Positions 35,093-43,220 are shown, numbered from the stretch's first letter. The stretch: DNA of 64,000 nt from CAVUAT01 sp963848045 (GCA_963848045.1 CAWKCC010000003.1:186001-250000); one strand, 5' to 3'. The notes: generated by a model from the letters alone, not told the origin. Numbers and translations are program-made.

Positions 35093-35160
35093 TGTGAAAA
35101 TCCGGATATCGCGCTATCCGGACCGGTGGGAATAGTCGCTGTGTGCTTGTGAAAAACCGG
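35093..35160 (+). promoter_or_regulatory. Perfect palindrome and TGTGAAAA-CCGG direct repeats upstream of the response regulator
   Basis: TCCGGATA (35101-35108) and TATCCGGA (35115-35122) form a perfect 8-bp inverted repeat with a 6-nt centre. It is flanked by two direct repeats, TGTGAAAATCCGG (35093-35105) and TGTGAAAAACCGG (35148-35160). The 34888-35224 gap holds no credible gene. These sites are good candidates for an operator of the regulator gene, possibly autoregulation. No known motif is claimed. Confidence 0.5.
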
Positions 35161-35224
35161 TGAACCGGCGGCGCGGGTGGGTCCGCTGCTCCGCTGCCGC
35201 GCCTATCATCCGTCCCCGGAGGGC

Positions 35225-36055
35225 ATGGCGCAGATGACCAACCAAGCGGGCACCATCAGGCTGGCGGTGATCGACGCCGACAGCGGCTTCATCACCGTCC
35301 TCAGCAAGCGCCTCGAGGGGGCCGGCTGGGAGTACCGCGTGCTCTCCAGCAGCGTCCCCGTCGAGGAGCTGGTGGCGATGAAGCTCAACGCGCTGCTGAT
35401 CGACATCTCGGTGCTCGGCCCGCAGGGCTGGGACTTCCTCGAGCGCGTCTGCGGCGCGATCCCCGGCCTCGGGGTCCTGGTCTGCAGCGGCCGGTCGACC
35501 GTCGCGCAGCGCGTCCGCGCGCTGCGGCTCGGCGCCGACGATTGGATCGGCAAGCCGTGCCACCCCGAGGAGGTCCTGGCCCGGATCGAGGCCGTGGTGC
35601 GCCGGCGCAAGCGCGCCGTCACCCGCGACGAGGTCGGGCCGGTGGTCGTCGGCGAGCTGGAGATCCGCGCCGACCAGTACCAGGCATTCGTCGGCGGCCA
35701 GAGCATCGCCCTGACCCGACGCGAGTTCGAGCTGCTGCGCCTGCTCGTGGAGGGCCACGGCCAGGTGATCGAGCGCGAGGACATCTACCAGAAGGTTTGG
35801 GGATACGCGATGGCCCACGGCGACCGCTCCGTCGACGTCTTCGTGCGCAAGCTCCGCCAGAAGCTGCAGCGCCATTCGGCCAACTGGCGCTATATCCACA
35901 CTCATTTCGGGATCGGGTACCGCTTCGACCCCGAGGCGATCGGCGCCGCGAGTGAAGAGGCCGGCACCGCCGTGGCTCCGGCTCAGGCTGGTGAGAGCGC
36001 CGCGAGTGCCGACGCCACCGCGGCCGAGTCCGCCGCCGCGCCGCCGCCGGCCTGA
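35225..36055 (+). CDS. PhoB/OmpR-type response regulator
   Basis: 276 residues. The receiver domain (residues 10-125) has the acidic pair in AVIDADS, the phospho-acceptor Asp60 in LLIDISVLG, Ser89 in the Thr/Ser switch position (VLVCSGRS) and Lys110 in WIGKPCHP. The winged-helix DNA-binding domain follows: LTRREFELLRLLVEGHGQVIEREDIYQKVWG, SVDVFVRKLRQKLQ and YIHTHFGIGYRF. A 35-residue Ala/Glu/Pro tail extends past the usual end. ATG 35225 is used; ATG 35234 has better spacing from GGAGG at 35218. The gene precedes pstSCAB-phoU, so it is likely the phosphate regulator, but no histidine kinase gene is nearby. Confidence 0.9.
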   Translation: MAQMTNQAGTIRLAVIDADSGFITVLSKRLEGAGWEYRVLSSSVPVEELVAMKLNALLIDISVLGPQGWDFLERVCGAIPGLGVLVCSGRSTVAQRVRALRLGADDWIGKPCHPEEVLARIEAVVRRRKRAVTRDEVGPVVVGELEIRADQYQAFVGGQSIALTRREFELLRLLVEGHGQVIEREDIYQKVWGYAMAHGDRSVDVFVRKLRQKLQRHSANWRYIHTHFGIGYRFDPEAIGAASEEAGTAVAPAQAGESAASADATAAESAAAPPPA

Positions 36056-36056
36056 C

Positions 36057-36101
36057 CACACCCATACCGGGATCGGCTACCGGTTCTCAGTCGAGGCCTG
36101 A
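36057..36101 (+). pseudogene. Remnant of a response-regulator C-terminus (duplicate of the upstream gene's end)
   Basis: Directly after the regulator stop, another frame reads HTHTGIGYRFSVEA followed by TGA. This is the canonical end of OmpR/PhoB-type proteins and parallels the living gene's own IHTHFGIGYRFDPEA (about 32 of 42 aligned bases identical). The living gene continues into an Ala-rich tail instead. The remnant has no start and is out of frame, so it is the scar of a partial duplication or of a deletion that removed most of a second regulator. Confidence 0.7.
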
Positions 36102-36118
36102 GGCTGCCGGAGACGGCC

Positions 36119-36138
36119 GTTCACATCCTTTTTACACG
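36119..36138 (+). promoter_or_regulatory. Candidate Pho box upstream of pstS
   Basis: GTTCACATCCTTTTTACACG contains two imperfect TTCAC/TTTACAC half-sites spaced 11 bp apart, resembling the direct-repeat PhoP boxes of actinobacteria. It lies about 135 bp before pstS, upstream of an untranslated region with no other gene. Confidence 0.5.
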
Positions 36139-36271
36139 TACGCCACAGCCGGGTAACAAGATCCCGTCGCCTTGCTGAGAGGGTGCCGGCGTTGCAAGTC
36201 AAAGGGGGGAGCAGTTCCTGCGTGCCGCTTGCGGCCTCCCCGTCAACAAATCGAGACAAGGAGACATCTTG

Positions 36272-37258
36272 ATGGCAAGCAAGTGGTGGCTCGTCCTGGC
36301 TGCTTCGGGCGCGCTGGCGGTGGGCGTCACGGCCTGCGGCGGTGACGACGACAGCTCGGACGGCGGCTCAGCGAGCGGCCTGTCCGGCACGATCCGCGTC
36401 GATGGGTCGAGCACCGTGGCGCCGCTGACCCAGGCGGTCGCCGAGAAGTTCAATCAGGAGAACCCCGACGTCGACGTGACGGTGGGCACCTCGGGCACCG
36501 GCGGCGGCTTCGAGAAGTTCTGCGCCGGTGAGACCGACATCTCCGACGCGTCCAGGGCGATCGAGCCCGACGAGGTCGCGGCCTGCGAGGCAGGCGGCAT
36601 CGCCTTCGAGGAGCTCATTGTCGCGAACGATGCCCTCACGGTCGTCGTCAACCCCAACAACCCGGTCACCTGCATGACCGTGGACCAGCTCAACCAGGTC
36701 TGGGCTCCCAAGTCGACGCTGAACAGCTGGAGCGAGATCCAGGGCCTCGAGCCCGGCTATGACGCCGATCTCGCCCTGTACTCGCCGGGCACCGACTCCG
36801 GCACGTTCGACTATTTCACCGAGGCGATCAACGGTGAGGAAGGCGCCCAACGGACGGCCAACGTCAACGACGTCGGCGAGGACGACAACGCCACCGTGAC
36901 CGGTGTCGCCGGTGTGGATGGGGGCATGGGTTACTTCGGCTTCTCCTTCGCCCAGGAGAACGAGGGGACCGTGAAGGCGCTTGAGATCGACAACGGCAGC
37001 GGCTGTGTCGCTCCGTCGGTAGAGACCACTCAGGACGGCTCCTACGCGCCGCTGAGCCGGCCCCTGTTCGTGTATCCGTCGGCCGCGTCATTGGAGAACG
37101 AGACGACTGACGCGTTCCTCCAGTACTACCTGGACAACGTCAACAGCGTTGCCGAGCAGGTCGGGTTCATCCCGCTCACCGATGAGCAGCTCCAGCAGTC
37201 CCAGGACAAGCTGGACAACCTGATCGGCGGGGGCGGAGGCACGACGACCAGCGGCTGA
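36272..37258 (+). CDS. pstS: Phosphate ABC transporter substrate-binding lipoprotein PstS
   Basis: 328 residues. Lipobox GVTAC with lipidated Cys22 after a short hydrophobic signal. Phosphate-binding features: GTIRVDGSSTVAPLTQAVAEKF, VGTSGTGGGFEKFCAGETDISDASRAI and YSPGTDSGTFDYFTEAI. Catches phosphate outside the membrane for PstCAB. The ATG at 36272 has AAGGAGA 8-14 nt upstream; a TTG one codon earlier is unlikely. First gene of a pstSCAB-phoU operon preceded by a Pho-box-like repeat. The Gly/Thr-rich C-terminus (GGGGGTTTSG) is a flexible end. Confidence 0.97.
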   Translation: MASKWWLVLAASGALAVGVTACGGDDDSSDGGSASGLSGTIRVDGSSTVAPLTQAVAEKFNQENPDVDVTVGTSGTGGGFEKFCAGETDISDASRAIEPDEVAACEAGGIAFEELIVANDALTVVVNPNNPVTCMTVDQLNQVWAPKSTLNSWSEIQGLEPGYDADLALYSPGTDSGTFDYFTEAINGEEGAQRTANVNDVGEDDNATVTGVAGVDGGMGYFGFSFAQENEGTVKALEIDNGSGCVAPSVETTQDGSYAPLSRPLFVYPSAASLENETTDAFLQYYLDNVNSVAEQVGFIPLTDEQLQQSQDKLDNLIGGGGGTTTSG

Positions 37259-37278
37259 GCCGCTGATCCGCGCCCGGT

Positions 37279-38241
37279 ATGGAAGCGAGCGACGCGATTG
37301 CGGCCACCAGGGCGCCCGGGAGGCCAGACCCCTCCCGGTCCCTGGTGGCCGCTCGCCCGCGCCGCGGCGAGCAGCTGATCCAGCTGTCGCTGGCGGCCTG
37401 CGCGGTGATCTCGGTGATCACCACCACGGCGATCGTGATCTCGCTGCTGACCCCGACGATCGGGTTCTTTCAGGAGGTCCCGATCAGGGACTTCTTCTCA
37501 GCCGACCAGTGGGCTCCGCTCCAGACACCCGGCAGCTTCGGCGTGCTGCGCGTCGTGGTCGGCACCCTCAGCACGACCCTCTGGGGGCTGCTGGTGGCGA
37601 TCCCGATCGGGCTGTTCTCGGCGGTCTACCTGAGCGAGTACGCGAAGCCGCGCGTGCGCAGGATCGTCAAGCCCATTCTCGAGGTGCTCGCCGGGGTGCC
37701 GACGGTCGCCTTCGGCGTCTTCGCCGTCACCTTCCTCAGCCCCGAGATCGGCGACCTCTTCCCGGGCTTCATCAAGACCCCGCCGTTCGCGGCAGGCATC
37801 GCGGGGCTTGCGATCGGCTTGCTGATCGTGCCGATCATCGCCTCGATCTCCGACGACGCGATGGGATCCGTTCCCGGCGGGCTTCGTGAGGGCGCCTACG
37901 CCCTGGGCGCCACCAAGCTCAAGGTCTCGACCCGGGTCGTTCTTCCCGCGGCCATCTCCGGGGTCGTCGCCTCGATCGTGCTGGCCACGTCGAGAGCGGT
38001 CGGCGAGACGATGGTGGTGCTGCTGGCCGCCGGCAAGACCCCGAATCTGACCTTCGACCCCGGCGCCTCCGTGCAGACGATGACGGCCTTCATCGGCACC
38101 ACCGCGACCGGCGACGTCTCCACCGGGACGATCGCCTACGACACGATCTTCGCCGTCGGCTCCCTGCTGTTCGTGATGACGTTCGTGATGAACATCTTCG
38201 CGATCCGCCTGGTGCGGCGCTTCCGAGAGGTCTACGAGTGA
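37279..38241 (+). CDS. pstC: Phosphate ABC transporter permease PstC
   Basis: 320 residues with six membrane helices. First helix LSLAACAVISVITTTAIVISLLTP, then the PstC-type loop FFSADQWAPLQTPGSFGVLRVVVGTLSTTLWGLLVAIPIG. The EAA-like coupling loop is EGAYALGATKLKVSTRVVLPAAISGVVA, which docks to PstB. It starts 20 nt after pstS and its stop overlaps pstA (GTGA at 38238-38241), giving translational coupling. Confidence 0.96.
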   Translation: MEASDAIAATRAPGRPDPSRSLVAARPRRGEQLIQLSLAACAVISVITTTAIVISLLTPTIGFFQEVPIRDFFSADQWAPLQTPGSFGVLRVVVGTLSTTLWGLLVAIPIGLFSAVYLSEYAKPRVRRIVKPILEVLAGVPTVAFGVFAVTFLSPEIGDLFPGFIKTPPFAAGIAGLAIGLLIVPIIASISDDAMGSVPGGLREGAYALGATKLKVSTRVVLPAAISGVVASIVLATSRAVGETMVVLLAAGKTPNLTFDPGASVQTMTAFIGTTATGDVSTGTIAYDTIFAVGSLLFVMTFVMNIFAIRLVRRFREVYE

Positions 38242-39185
38242 GCTCGCGCGCTCCGGAGCCGATGGCGGAGCGGACGCGCCTGGCGACCGCCGGCGCGCGT
38301 TCGGCGGTCGTGGGAAGGCTCGGCAAACAACCGCGCGGCGACGAGTGGCGCGGCAACATCTTCTTCGCGCTGCTGCTGCTGGCGGTCGGACTCGCCCTGC
38401 TCGGGCTCGCGGCCCTGATCGTGCAGTCGGCTGTCAAGGGCGCCCCGGCGATCGGGCCGAAGCTGTTCACGGAGGGCCCCTCCTCGCTGAACCCCGAGGA
38501 TGCGGGCTTTCGGCCGGCGATCGTGGGCAGCATCTACCTGATCGTCGGGGTCGTCGTCCTGATCGTCCCGCTCGGCGTCGGCGCTGCGGTCTATCTGGAG
38601 GAGTACGCGGATCGGACCCGCTGGTGGAACCGGCTGACCGAGCTCAACATCCAGAACCTGGCCGCCGTCCCCTCGATCATCTACGGCATCCTCGGGCTCG
38701 CCTTCATCGTCCGCGGCCCGCTCGACATCGGCTTCGTGCTTGCAGCCGGCTCTGCCACCCTGGCGCTGCTGGTGCTGCCGACGGTGATCCTCGCCGCCCG
38801 CGAGGCGGTCAGGGCGGTGCCGCCGTCCATTCGCGAGGGCTCACTCGCGCTCGGCGCGACGCAGTGGCAGACGATCCGTCGCCAGGTACTGCCGGCGGCG
38901 ATCCCCGGAATCGCGACCGGGGTGATCCTCGCCGTCTCCCGGGCGCTGGGGGAGGCGGCCCCCTTGCTGCTGGTCGGCGCGGCCGGCTTCGTCACGGCGG
39001 ACACACCGAAGTTCTTCGAGGGGGGTTACGCGGCGATGCCGGTTCAGATCTTCGATTACGCCCTGCGGCCGCAGGATGAGTTCAAGGTGCTCGCGGCCGC
39101 CGGAGTGCTTGTGATGCTCGTGGTGCTGCTGGCGATGAACTCGTTCGCGATCTGGCTGCGCAACCGGTACGAGCAGCAGTGGTGA
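38238..39185 (+). CDS. pstA: Phosphate ABC transporter permease PstA
   Basis: 315 residues. Six helices, including ALLLLAVGLALLGLAALIV near the N-terminus and the PstA signature VGAAVYLEEYADRTRWWNRL followed by NIQNLAAVPSIIYGILGLAF. The coupling loop EGSLALGATQWQTIRRQVLPAAIPGIATGVILAVSRALGEAAPLL is typical. It starts at a GTG overlapping the pstC stop. With PstC it forms the membrane channel. Confidence 0.96.
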   Translation: MSSRAPEPMAERTRLATAGARSAVVGRLGKQPRGDEWRGNIFFALLLLAVGLALLGLAALIVQSAVKGAPAIGPKLFTEGPSSLNPEDAGFRPAIVGSIYLIVGVVVLIVPLGVGAAVYLEEYADRTRWWNRLTELNIQNLAAVPSIIYGILGLAFIVRGPLDIGFVLAAGSATLALLVLPTVILAAREAVRAVPPSIREGSLALGATQWQTIRRQVLPAAIPGIATGVILAVSRALGEAAPLLLVGAAGFVTADTPKFFEGGYAAMPVQIFDYALRPQDEFKVLAAAGVLVMLVVLLAMNSFAIWLRNRYEQQW

Positions 39186-39219
39186 AACCGGCAAACCTGG
39201 GTGAAAGCGGTGATCGATA

Positions 39220-40131
39220 GTGTTGGACGAAGTGGCTGACCGAAAGGGAAAGGCGATCAAGTCGGCTGCCGGAGGCGGGGTCTCGCCGGGGATTGACGTC
39301 TCGGGCGTGAGTGATGCGGGCGGGGTCGAGCCCGCTTCCAAAAAGAGGGGGAAGAGAGATGTGATCTTCATGCTCGAGGAGCTGACCGTGAAGTACGGCG
39401 GTAAGCCCGCGGTCAAGGACGTGACCATGGACATCCACGAGAACGAGATCACCGCCCTGATCGGCCCTTCGGGCTGCGGCAAGAGCACGCTGATCCGCTG
39501 CTTCAATCGCATGAACGACCTGATCCCCTCCGCCTCGGTCGAGGGCCGCTGCCTCTACCACGACCAGGACCTCTACGGACCCGAGGTCGATCCCGTAGAG
39601 GTGCGCAAGCGGATCGGGATGGTCTTCCAGAAGCCCAACCCGTTCCCGAAGTCGATCTACGACAACATCGCCTTCGGTCCCCGGGTGCTGGGGCTTGACA
39701 AGATCGAGGAGCGGGTGGAGCGCGCGCTTCACAGCGCCGCACTCTGGGACGAGGTCAAGGATCGCCTCGACGAGAACGCCTACGGGATGTCGGGAGGCCA
39801 GCAGCAGCGGCTCTGCATCGCGCGCTGCATCGCGGTCGATCCCGACGTGATCCTGATGGACGAGCCCTGCTCGGCGCTCGACCCGATCTCGACCGGCAAG
39901 ATCGAGGACCTGATGGTGGAGCTGAAGGACGACTACTCGATCGTGATCGTCACCCACAACATGCAGCAGGCGGCCCGGGTCTCGGACAGGACCGCCTTCC
40001 TGATCGTCGAGCTCTCCGCCACCGAGCAGGAGCGCTGGGGCGAGCTGATCGAGTACGACCTCACTCAGAAGATCTTCACCAACCCCGCGGACTCGCGCAC
40101 GGAGGACTACGTGACGGGGAAGGTCGGCTGA
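39220..40131 (+). CDS. pstB: Phosphate ABC transporter ATP-binding protein PstB
   Basis: 303 residues as drawn from GTG 39220. Walker A GPSGCGKSTLIRCFNRMNDL (a PstB-specific continuation), Q-loop VFQKPNPFPKSIYDNIAFG, signature GMSGGQQQRLCIARCIAVDPDV, Walker B LMDEPCSALDPISTGKIEDL and H-loop VTHNMQQAARVSD. The core begins MLEELTVKYGG at residue 51, so this start adds about 47 low-complexity residues. GTG 39361, behind GAGGGGG-like bases, would give a standard 256-residue PstB and may be the true start. Its TGA overlaps the phoU ATG. Confidence 0.94.
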   Translation: MLDEVADRKGKAIKSAAGGGVSPGIDVSGVSDAGGVEPASKKRGKRDVIFMLEELTVKYGGKPAVKDVTMDIHENEITALIGPSGCGKSTLIRCFNRMNDLIPSASVEGRCLYHDQDLYGPEVDPVEVRKRIGMVFQKPNPFPKSIYDNIAFGPRVLGLDKIEERVERALHSAALWDEVKDRLDENAYGMSGGQQQRLCIARCIAVDPDVILMDEPCSALDPISTGKIEDLMVELKDDYSIVIVTHNMQQAARVSDRTAFLIVELSATEQERWGELIEYDLTQKIFTNPADSRTEDYVTGKVG

Positions 40132-40838
40132 TGGTCGAGAAGACGAGGCACCAGTATCAGGAGGACCTGGGCAATCTCCAGGCTCGAGCCCTGGGAGGGC
40201 TCGATCTGGTCGTGGGGTCGCTGGACCGCGCCATGGAGGCTGTCGAGCACCAGGACGTCGAGCTCGCCGAGCAGGTTGTCGCCGACGACGACCGCATCGA
40301 CGGGCGCTACCTGGAGATCCACCAGGAGATTTTGAACCTGCTGGCGACCCAGGCGCCAGTGGCCACCGACCTGCGCCTGATCTCGGCGCTGCTGCACGTG
40401 ATGAAGAACATCGAGCGCATGGGCGACCAGTGCGTGAACATCGCCAAGGTGATCCCCCTGACCGGCACAGAGGCACCGCAGCGCAGCGAGATGCTCGACC
40501 GGATCCTGCAGATGGGAAAACTTGTGCGCTCCGAGATCTCCCAGGCCAAGAAGGCGTTCGAGGGCCTCGACATCGAGTTGGCGCGGGACCTGGTACGCCA
40601 GGACGACCTTGTCGACGATCTCAACAAGCAGTGCTTCACGATCGCCGTCGAGGTGGGGGTGGACCATGACACCCGGGAGTGGGCGATGACGATGCTGCTC
40701 GTCGCCCGCGCCCTGGAACGGGTCGGCGACAATGCCGTCGACATCGGCGAGCAGGTCGCGTTCGTCGTCACCGGCCTCTTCCGTGAGTTCGAGGACGCTT
40801 CGCATCCCGGTGAGGCCGCGGCTGGAGCCTCCCCGTAG
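40131..40838 (+). CDS. phoU: Phosphate-signalling protein PhoU
   Basis: 235 residues made of two homologous three-helix bundles. Signatures: RHQYQEDLGNLQARALGGLDLVV, ALLHVMKNIERMGDQCVNIAKV and LVARALERVGDNAVDIGEQVAFVVTG, each containing the E(R)xGD metal-binding motif. PhoU links the Pst transporter to the histidine kinase/response regulator and represses the Pho regulon when phosphate is ample. ATG overlaps the pstB stop (TGATG), so it is coupled. Confidence 0.96.
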   Translation: MVEKTRHQYQEDLGNLQARALGGLDLVVGSLDRAMEAVEHQDVELAEQVVADDDRIDGRYLEIHQEILNLLATQAPVATDLRLISALLHVMKNIERMGDQCVNIAKVIPLTGTEAPQRSEMLDRILQMGKLVRSEISQAKKAFEGLDIELARDLVRQDDLVDDLNKQCFTIAVEVGVDHDTREWAMTMLLVARALERVGDNAVDIGEQVAFVVTGLFREFEDASHPGEAAAGASP

Positions 40839-40944
40839 CGACAAGCGGCCACCCTGCGCCGAGTGCCACCCCTTGCGACGGGGCGAGCGAGTCCGTCTCA
40901 CGGCACCTGAAGCGGGTCCGCGGCCTCTGCGAGTATCAGGCCTG

Positions 40945-41856
40945 ATGCTCTGCGCCGCCATCGACATCGGCTCCAACACCACGCGCCTGCTCGTCGCCGA
41001 GCCCAGCGATGGCCAATTGCGCAAGGTGATGGAGCAGCGGGCCTACACCTCGGTCGGGAAGGACCTCGCCAAGAACAAGGGCAAGATCAGCGCCACGAAG
41101 ACGGCCGAGGTGGCCGAGGTCGTGATCACACAGGTGCGCCTGGCTGAGCAGCTCGGCGCCGAGGTGATCAAGGGCGTGGCCACAGCGGCGATCCGCGAGG
41201 CTCGCAACTCCGCGAAGGTCGCAAAGGCGATCTCCAAAGAGGCCGGGGTGGAGATTGAGGTGTTGAGCGAGGAGGAGGAGGGCCGCCTCGCCTTCCTCGG
41301 TGCCACCAAGTCGCTGGGGCACCCGGTTGAGGGCGGCGTCGCCGTCGTGGACGTAGGCGGGGGCTCCTCGGAGGTCATCTTCGGCACCCTCGCGGACGGG
41401 GTCACCGAGGTCCGCTCCTGGAAGATCGGCTCGGGCTCGCTGACCGGGAAGTACCTGGAAAGCGACCCTCCGTCTGCATCCGAGATCCGCAGGCTGCGCG
41501 ATGCGATCGAGGACTTCTACGTCGACGTTGAATTCGACCACCCCGCTCAGGCCGTCGCGGTGGGCGGAAGCGCGACCTCGCTGCGCAGACTGGTGGGCGC
41601 GGTGCTCGAGTACGAGACGTTGGAGCGGGCCGTTCGGGTGCTCTCCAGCGACTCGATCGAGGATGTCGCCAAGCGGTTCGAGCTCGACCCGCGCCGCGTG
41701 AAGCTGCTGCCCGCGGGCGTGCTGCTGCTGGAGAAGCTCTCGGAGCTGCTCGGCCAGCCGCTGCAAATCTGCAAGGGTGGCCTGCGCGAGGGGGTCATCC
41801 TTGACTTTCTGAATGGAGATCTCAACGGCTCCTCCTCCGAGGCGGTTGCGGCCTAG
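40945..41856 (+). CDS. ppx: Exopolyphosphatase / Ppx-GppA family phosphatase
   Basis: 303 residues, a compact actinobacterial Ppx without the extra C-terminal domain. Actin-like ATPase-fold motifs: AAIDIGSNTTRLLVAE (phosphate 1), VDVGGGSSEVIFG (phosphate 2), SEEEEGRLAFLGA with the catalytic acid, and a terminal GGLREGVIL. It would release phosphate from polyphosphate or hydrolyse pppGpp. ATG 40945 begins the conserved strand directly; upstream in-frame sequence overlapping phoU is a shadow. The gene stands between phoU and the CHAD/ppk genes. Confidence 0.93.
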   Translation: MLCAAIDIGSNTTRLLVAEPSDGQLRKVMEQRAYTSVGKDLAKNKGKISATKTAEVAEVVITQVRLAEQLGAEVIKGVATAAIREARNSAKVAKAISKEAGVEIEVLSEEEEGRLAFLGATKSLGHPVEGGVAVVDVGGGSSEVIFGTLADGVTEVRSWKIGSGSLTGKYLESDPPSASEIRRLRDAIEDFYVDVEFDHPAQAVAVGGSATSLRRLVGAVLEYETLERAVRVLSSDSIEDVAKRFELDPRRVKLLPAGVLLLEKLSELLGQPLQICKGGLREGVILDFLNGDLNGSSSEAVAA

Positions 41857-41881
41857 GTCGCTTGTCCTCGGCGCCTTGACC

Positions 41882-41887
41882 TAGGCT
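41882..41887 (+). promoter_or_regulatory. Leaderless-type -10 element for the first CHAD gene
   Basis: TAGGCT, 6-nt spacer, ATG 41894. Confidence 0.55.
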
Positions 41888-41893
41888 TGCGGC

Positions 41894-42415
41894 ATGGCCA
41901 AGGCAGCGCAGATCGAGGGGCTCGCCGTCGACGACAGCTACGGGGGTGCAGCGGCGGCGATCGTCGGGGTGCGCGCCAGGGAGATGAGCGGGTACGCGCG
42001 GAACGTGCTCGACACCAGCGACATCGCCGGCGTTCACGACATGCGCGTCGCGACGCGACGCCTGCGGGCCGCCCTGGAGGTGTTCGAGCCCTGCTTCCCG
42101 CGCAAGGCGCACCGGCGCGTGCTGCGGGAGGTGAAGCGGCTCGCCGACGGCCTCGGCGAGCGTCGCGACCGAGACGTCGCGATCGCCGCGCTGCAGTCCT
42201 TCAGCGATCAGATGCCGAGTCCCGACCGCGCCGGCGTCGCAAGCCTGATCGAGCGATTGCGTGAAGAGCAGGCCGAGGCCAACCTCGCCCTGGCGCCACT
42301 CGTTGACACGGCCAGCCTGACCTCCTTGGAGCGGGCCCTCGACGACCTCGTCGCGAGCGCACGAGATTGCTCGGGCGACGCCCGCGATGGCGACGGGGAG
42401 GCCGAGCCGTCGTGA
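41894..42415 (+). CDS. CHAD-domain protein, first half
   Basis: 173 residues. Contains the first helical unit of a CHAD domain: GVHDMRVATRRLRAALEVFEPCF, the Arg/Lys/His-rich face expected to contact polyphosphate, and GLGERRDRDVAIAAL. A normal CHAD domain has a second similar unit, which is absent here and is instead encoded by the next gene, coupled through a GTGA overlap (42412-42415). TAGGCT lies 6 nt before ATG 41894, so this is probably the head of a leaderless transcript. CHAD proteins bind polyP granules. Confidence 0.88.
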   Translation: MAKAAQIEGLAVDDSYGGAAAAIVGVRAREMSGYARNVLDTSDIAGVHDMRVATRRLRAALEVFEPCFPRKAHRRVLREVKRLADGLGERRDRDVAIAALQSFSDQMPSPDRAGVASLIERLREEQAEANLALAPLVDTASLTSLERALDDLVASARDCSGDARDGDGEAEPS

Positions 42416-43182
42416 AGGCGCGTGCCGTGAAGAAGCTCGATCCCGAAGGGACTCTGGGCGAGAATGCTGCGCGAATCATCCGCACAAGGCTGGAGGAGCT
42501 TCGCTCATTCGCGCCGAATGCGCTGAAGCGCGGGGAGATCGAGTCCCAGCACGACATGCGGATCGCGGCGAAGCGGCTGCGCTACGTGCTTGAGGTCACC
42601 GGATTCTGCTTCGGCAGCCCCGCCGACACCGCCCGTCGCCGCGCCCGCGACCTGCAGGACATCCTGGGCGAGATGCATGACTGCGACGTGATGTTGCCAC
42701 GGGTGCGCGAGCATGTGGAGGCGCTGCGAGCCGAGGACGCCGCGGCGGTGCGCGCCAAGGCGGGTGCCAGCCCCGACCTCGACCCGCGCCTCGCGGCCCA
42801 GGCGCCGCACCGGACCTCGTACCGGGGCCTCGATGTGCTCGCCGTCTACCTGGCGGCGCGCAGGGCCCTGTTGTTCGATCGCTTCGTCGCCTTCTGGGAG
42901 CGCCAGGAGGAGACTGGGACCTGGGTGCGGCTCGAGCGGGTCGTGGGCGCCCACATCCGCCGGGCCCGCGAAGCCCGGCGCGCGGTCAAGGCCGCGGCGC
43001 GCGCGGAGGAAGAGGCGGCCGAGGCCGAGCACGCCAGCCGCGAGGCGAGCGAGCGCGCCGCCGAGGCCCACGCCCAGCGACAGCGCGCCGCCGCCCGCCT
43101 CGCTCCCGGTTCCGGGTCCATCTCGGAGGAGGCCGGCGCCGACCCGGCTGCCGGCGCCGACCCGGCCGCCCCCGAGCACTAG
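42412..43182 (+). CDS. CHAD-domain protein, second half with Ala/Glu-rich tail
   Basis: 256 residues from GTG 42412. Residues 1-100 carry what looks like the second CHAD unit: ESQHDMRIAAKRLRYVLEVTGFCF and DLQDILGEMHDCDVMLPRV. Then VRLERVVGAHIRRAREARRAVKAAARAEEEAAEAEH is a charged helix, and the last 40 residues are Ala/Gly/Pro-rich and likely disordered. The two genes together equal one CHAD protein, so the products probably assemble. Longer in-frame readings from 42367 lie inside the first gene and are rejected. Confidence 0.86.
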   Translation: MKARAVKKLDPEGTLGENAARIIRTRLEELRSFAPNALKRGEIESQHDMRIAAKRLRYVLEVTGFCFGSPADTARRRARDLQDILGEMHDCDVMLPRVREHVEALRAEDAAAVRAKAGASPDLDPRLAAQAPHRTSYRGLDVLAVYLAARRALLFDRFVAFWERQEETGTWVRLERVVGAHIRRAREARRAVKAAARAEEEAAEAEHASREASERAAEAHAQRQRAAARLAPGSGSISEEAGADPAAGADPAAPEH

Positions 43183-43220
43183 CTTGCTAGGCCGCCTGCG
43201 GCGCGTCGCGCAGGTGCCGT

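Noticed and set aside
42367..42411. Longer start for the second CHAD gene
   Set aside because: It lies inside the first CHAD gene; the GTGA overlap at 42412 is the typical coupled start.
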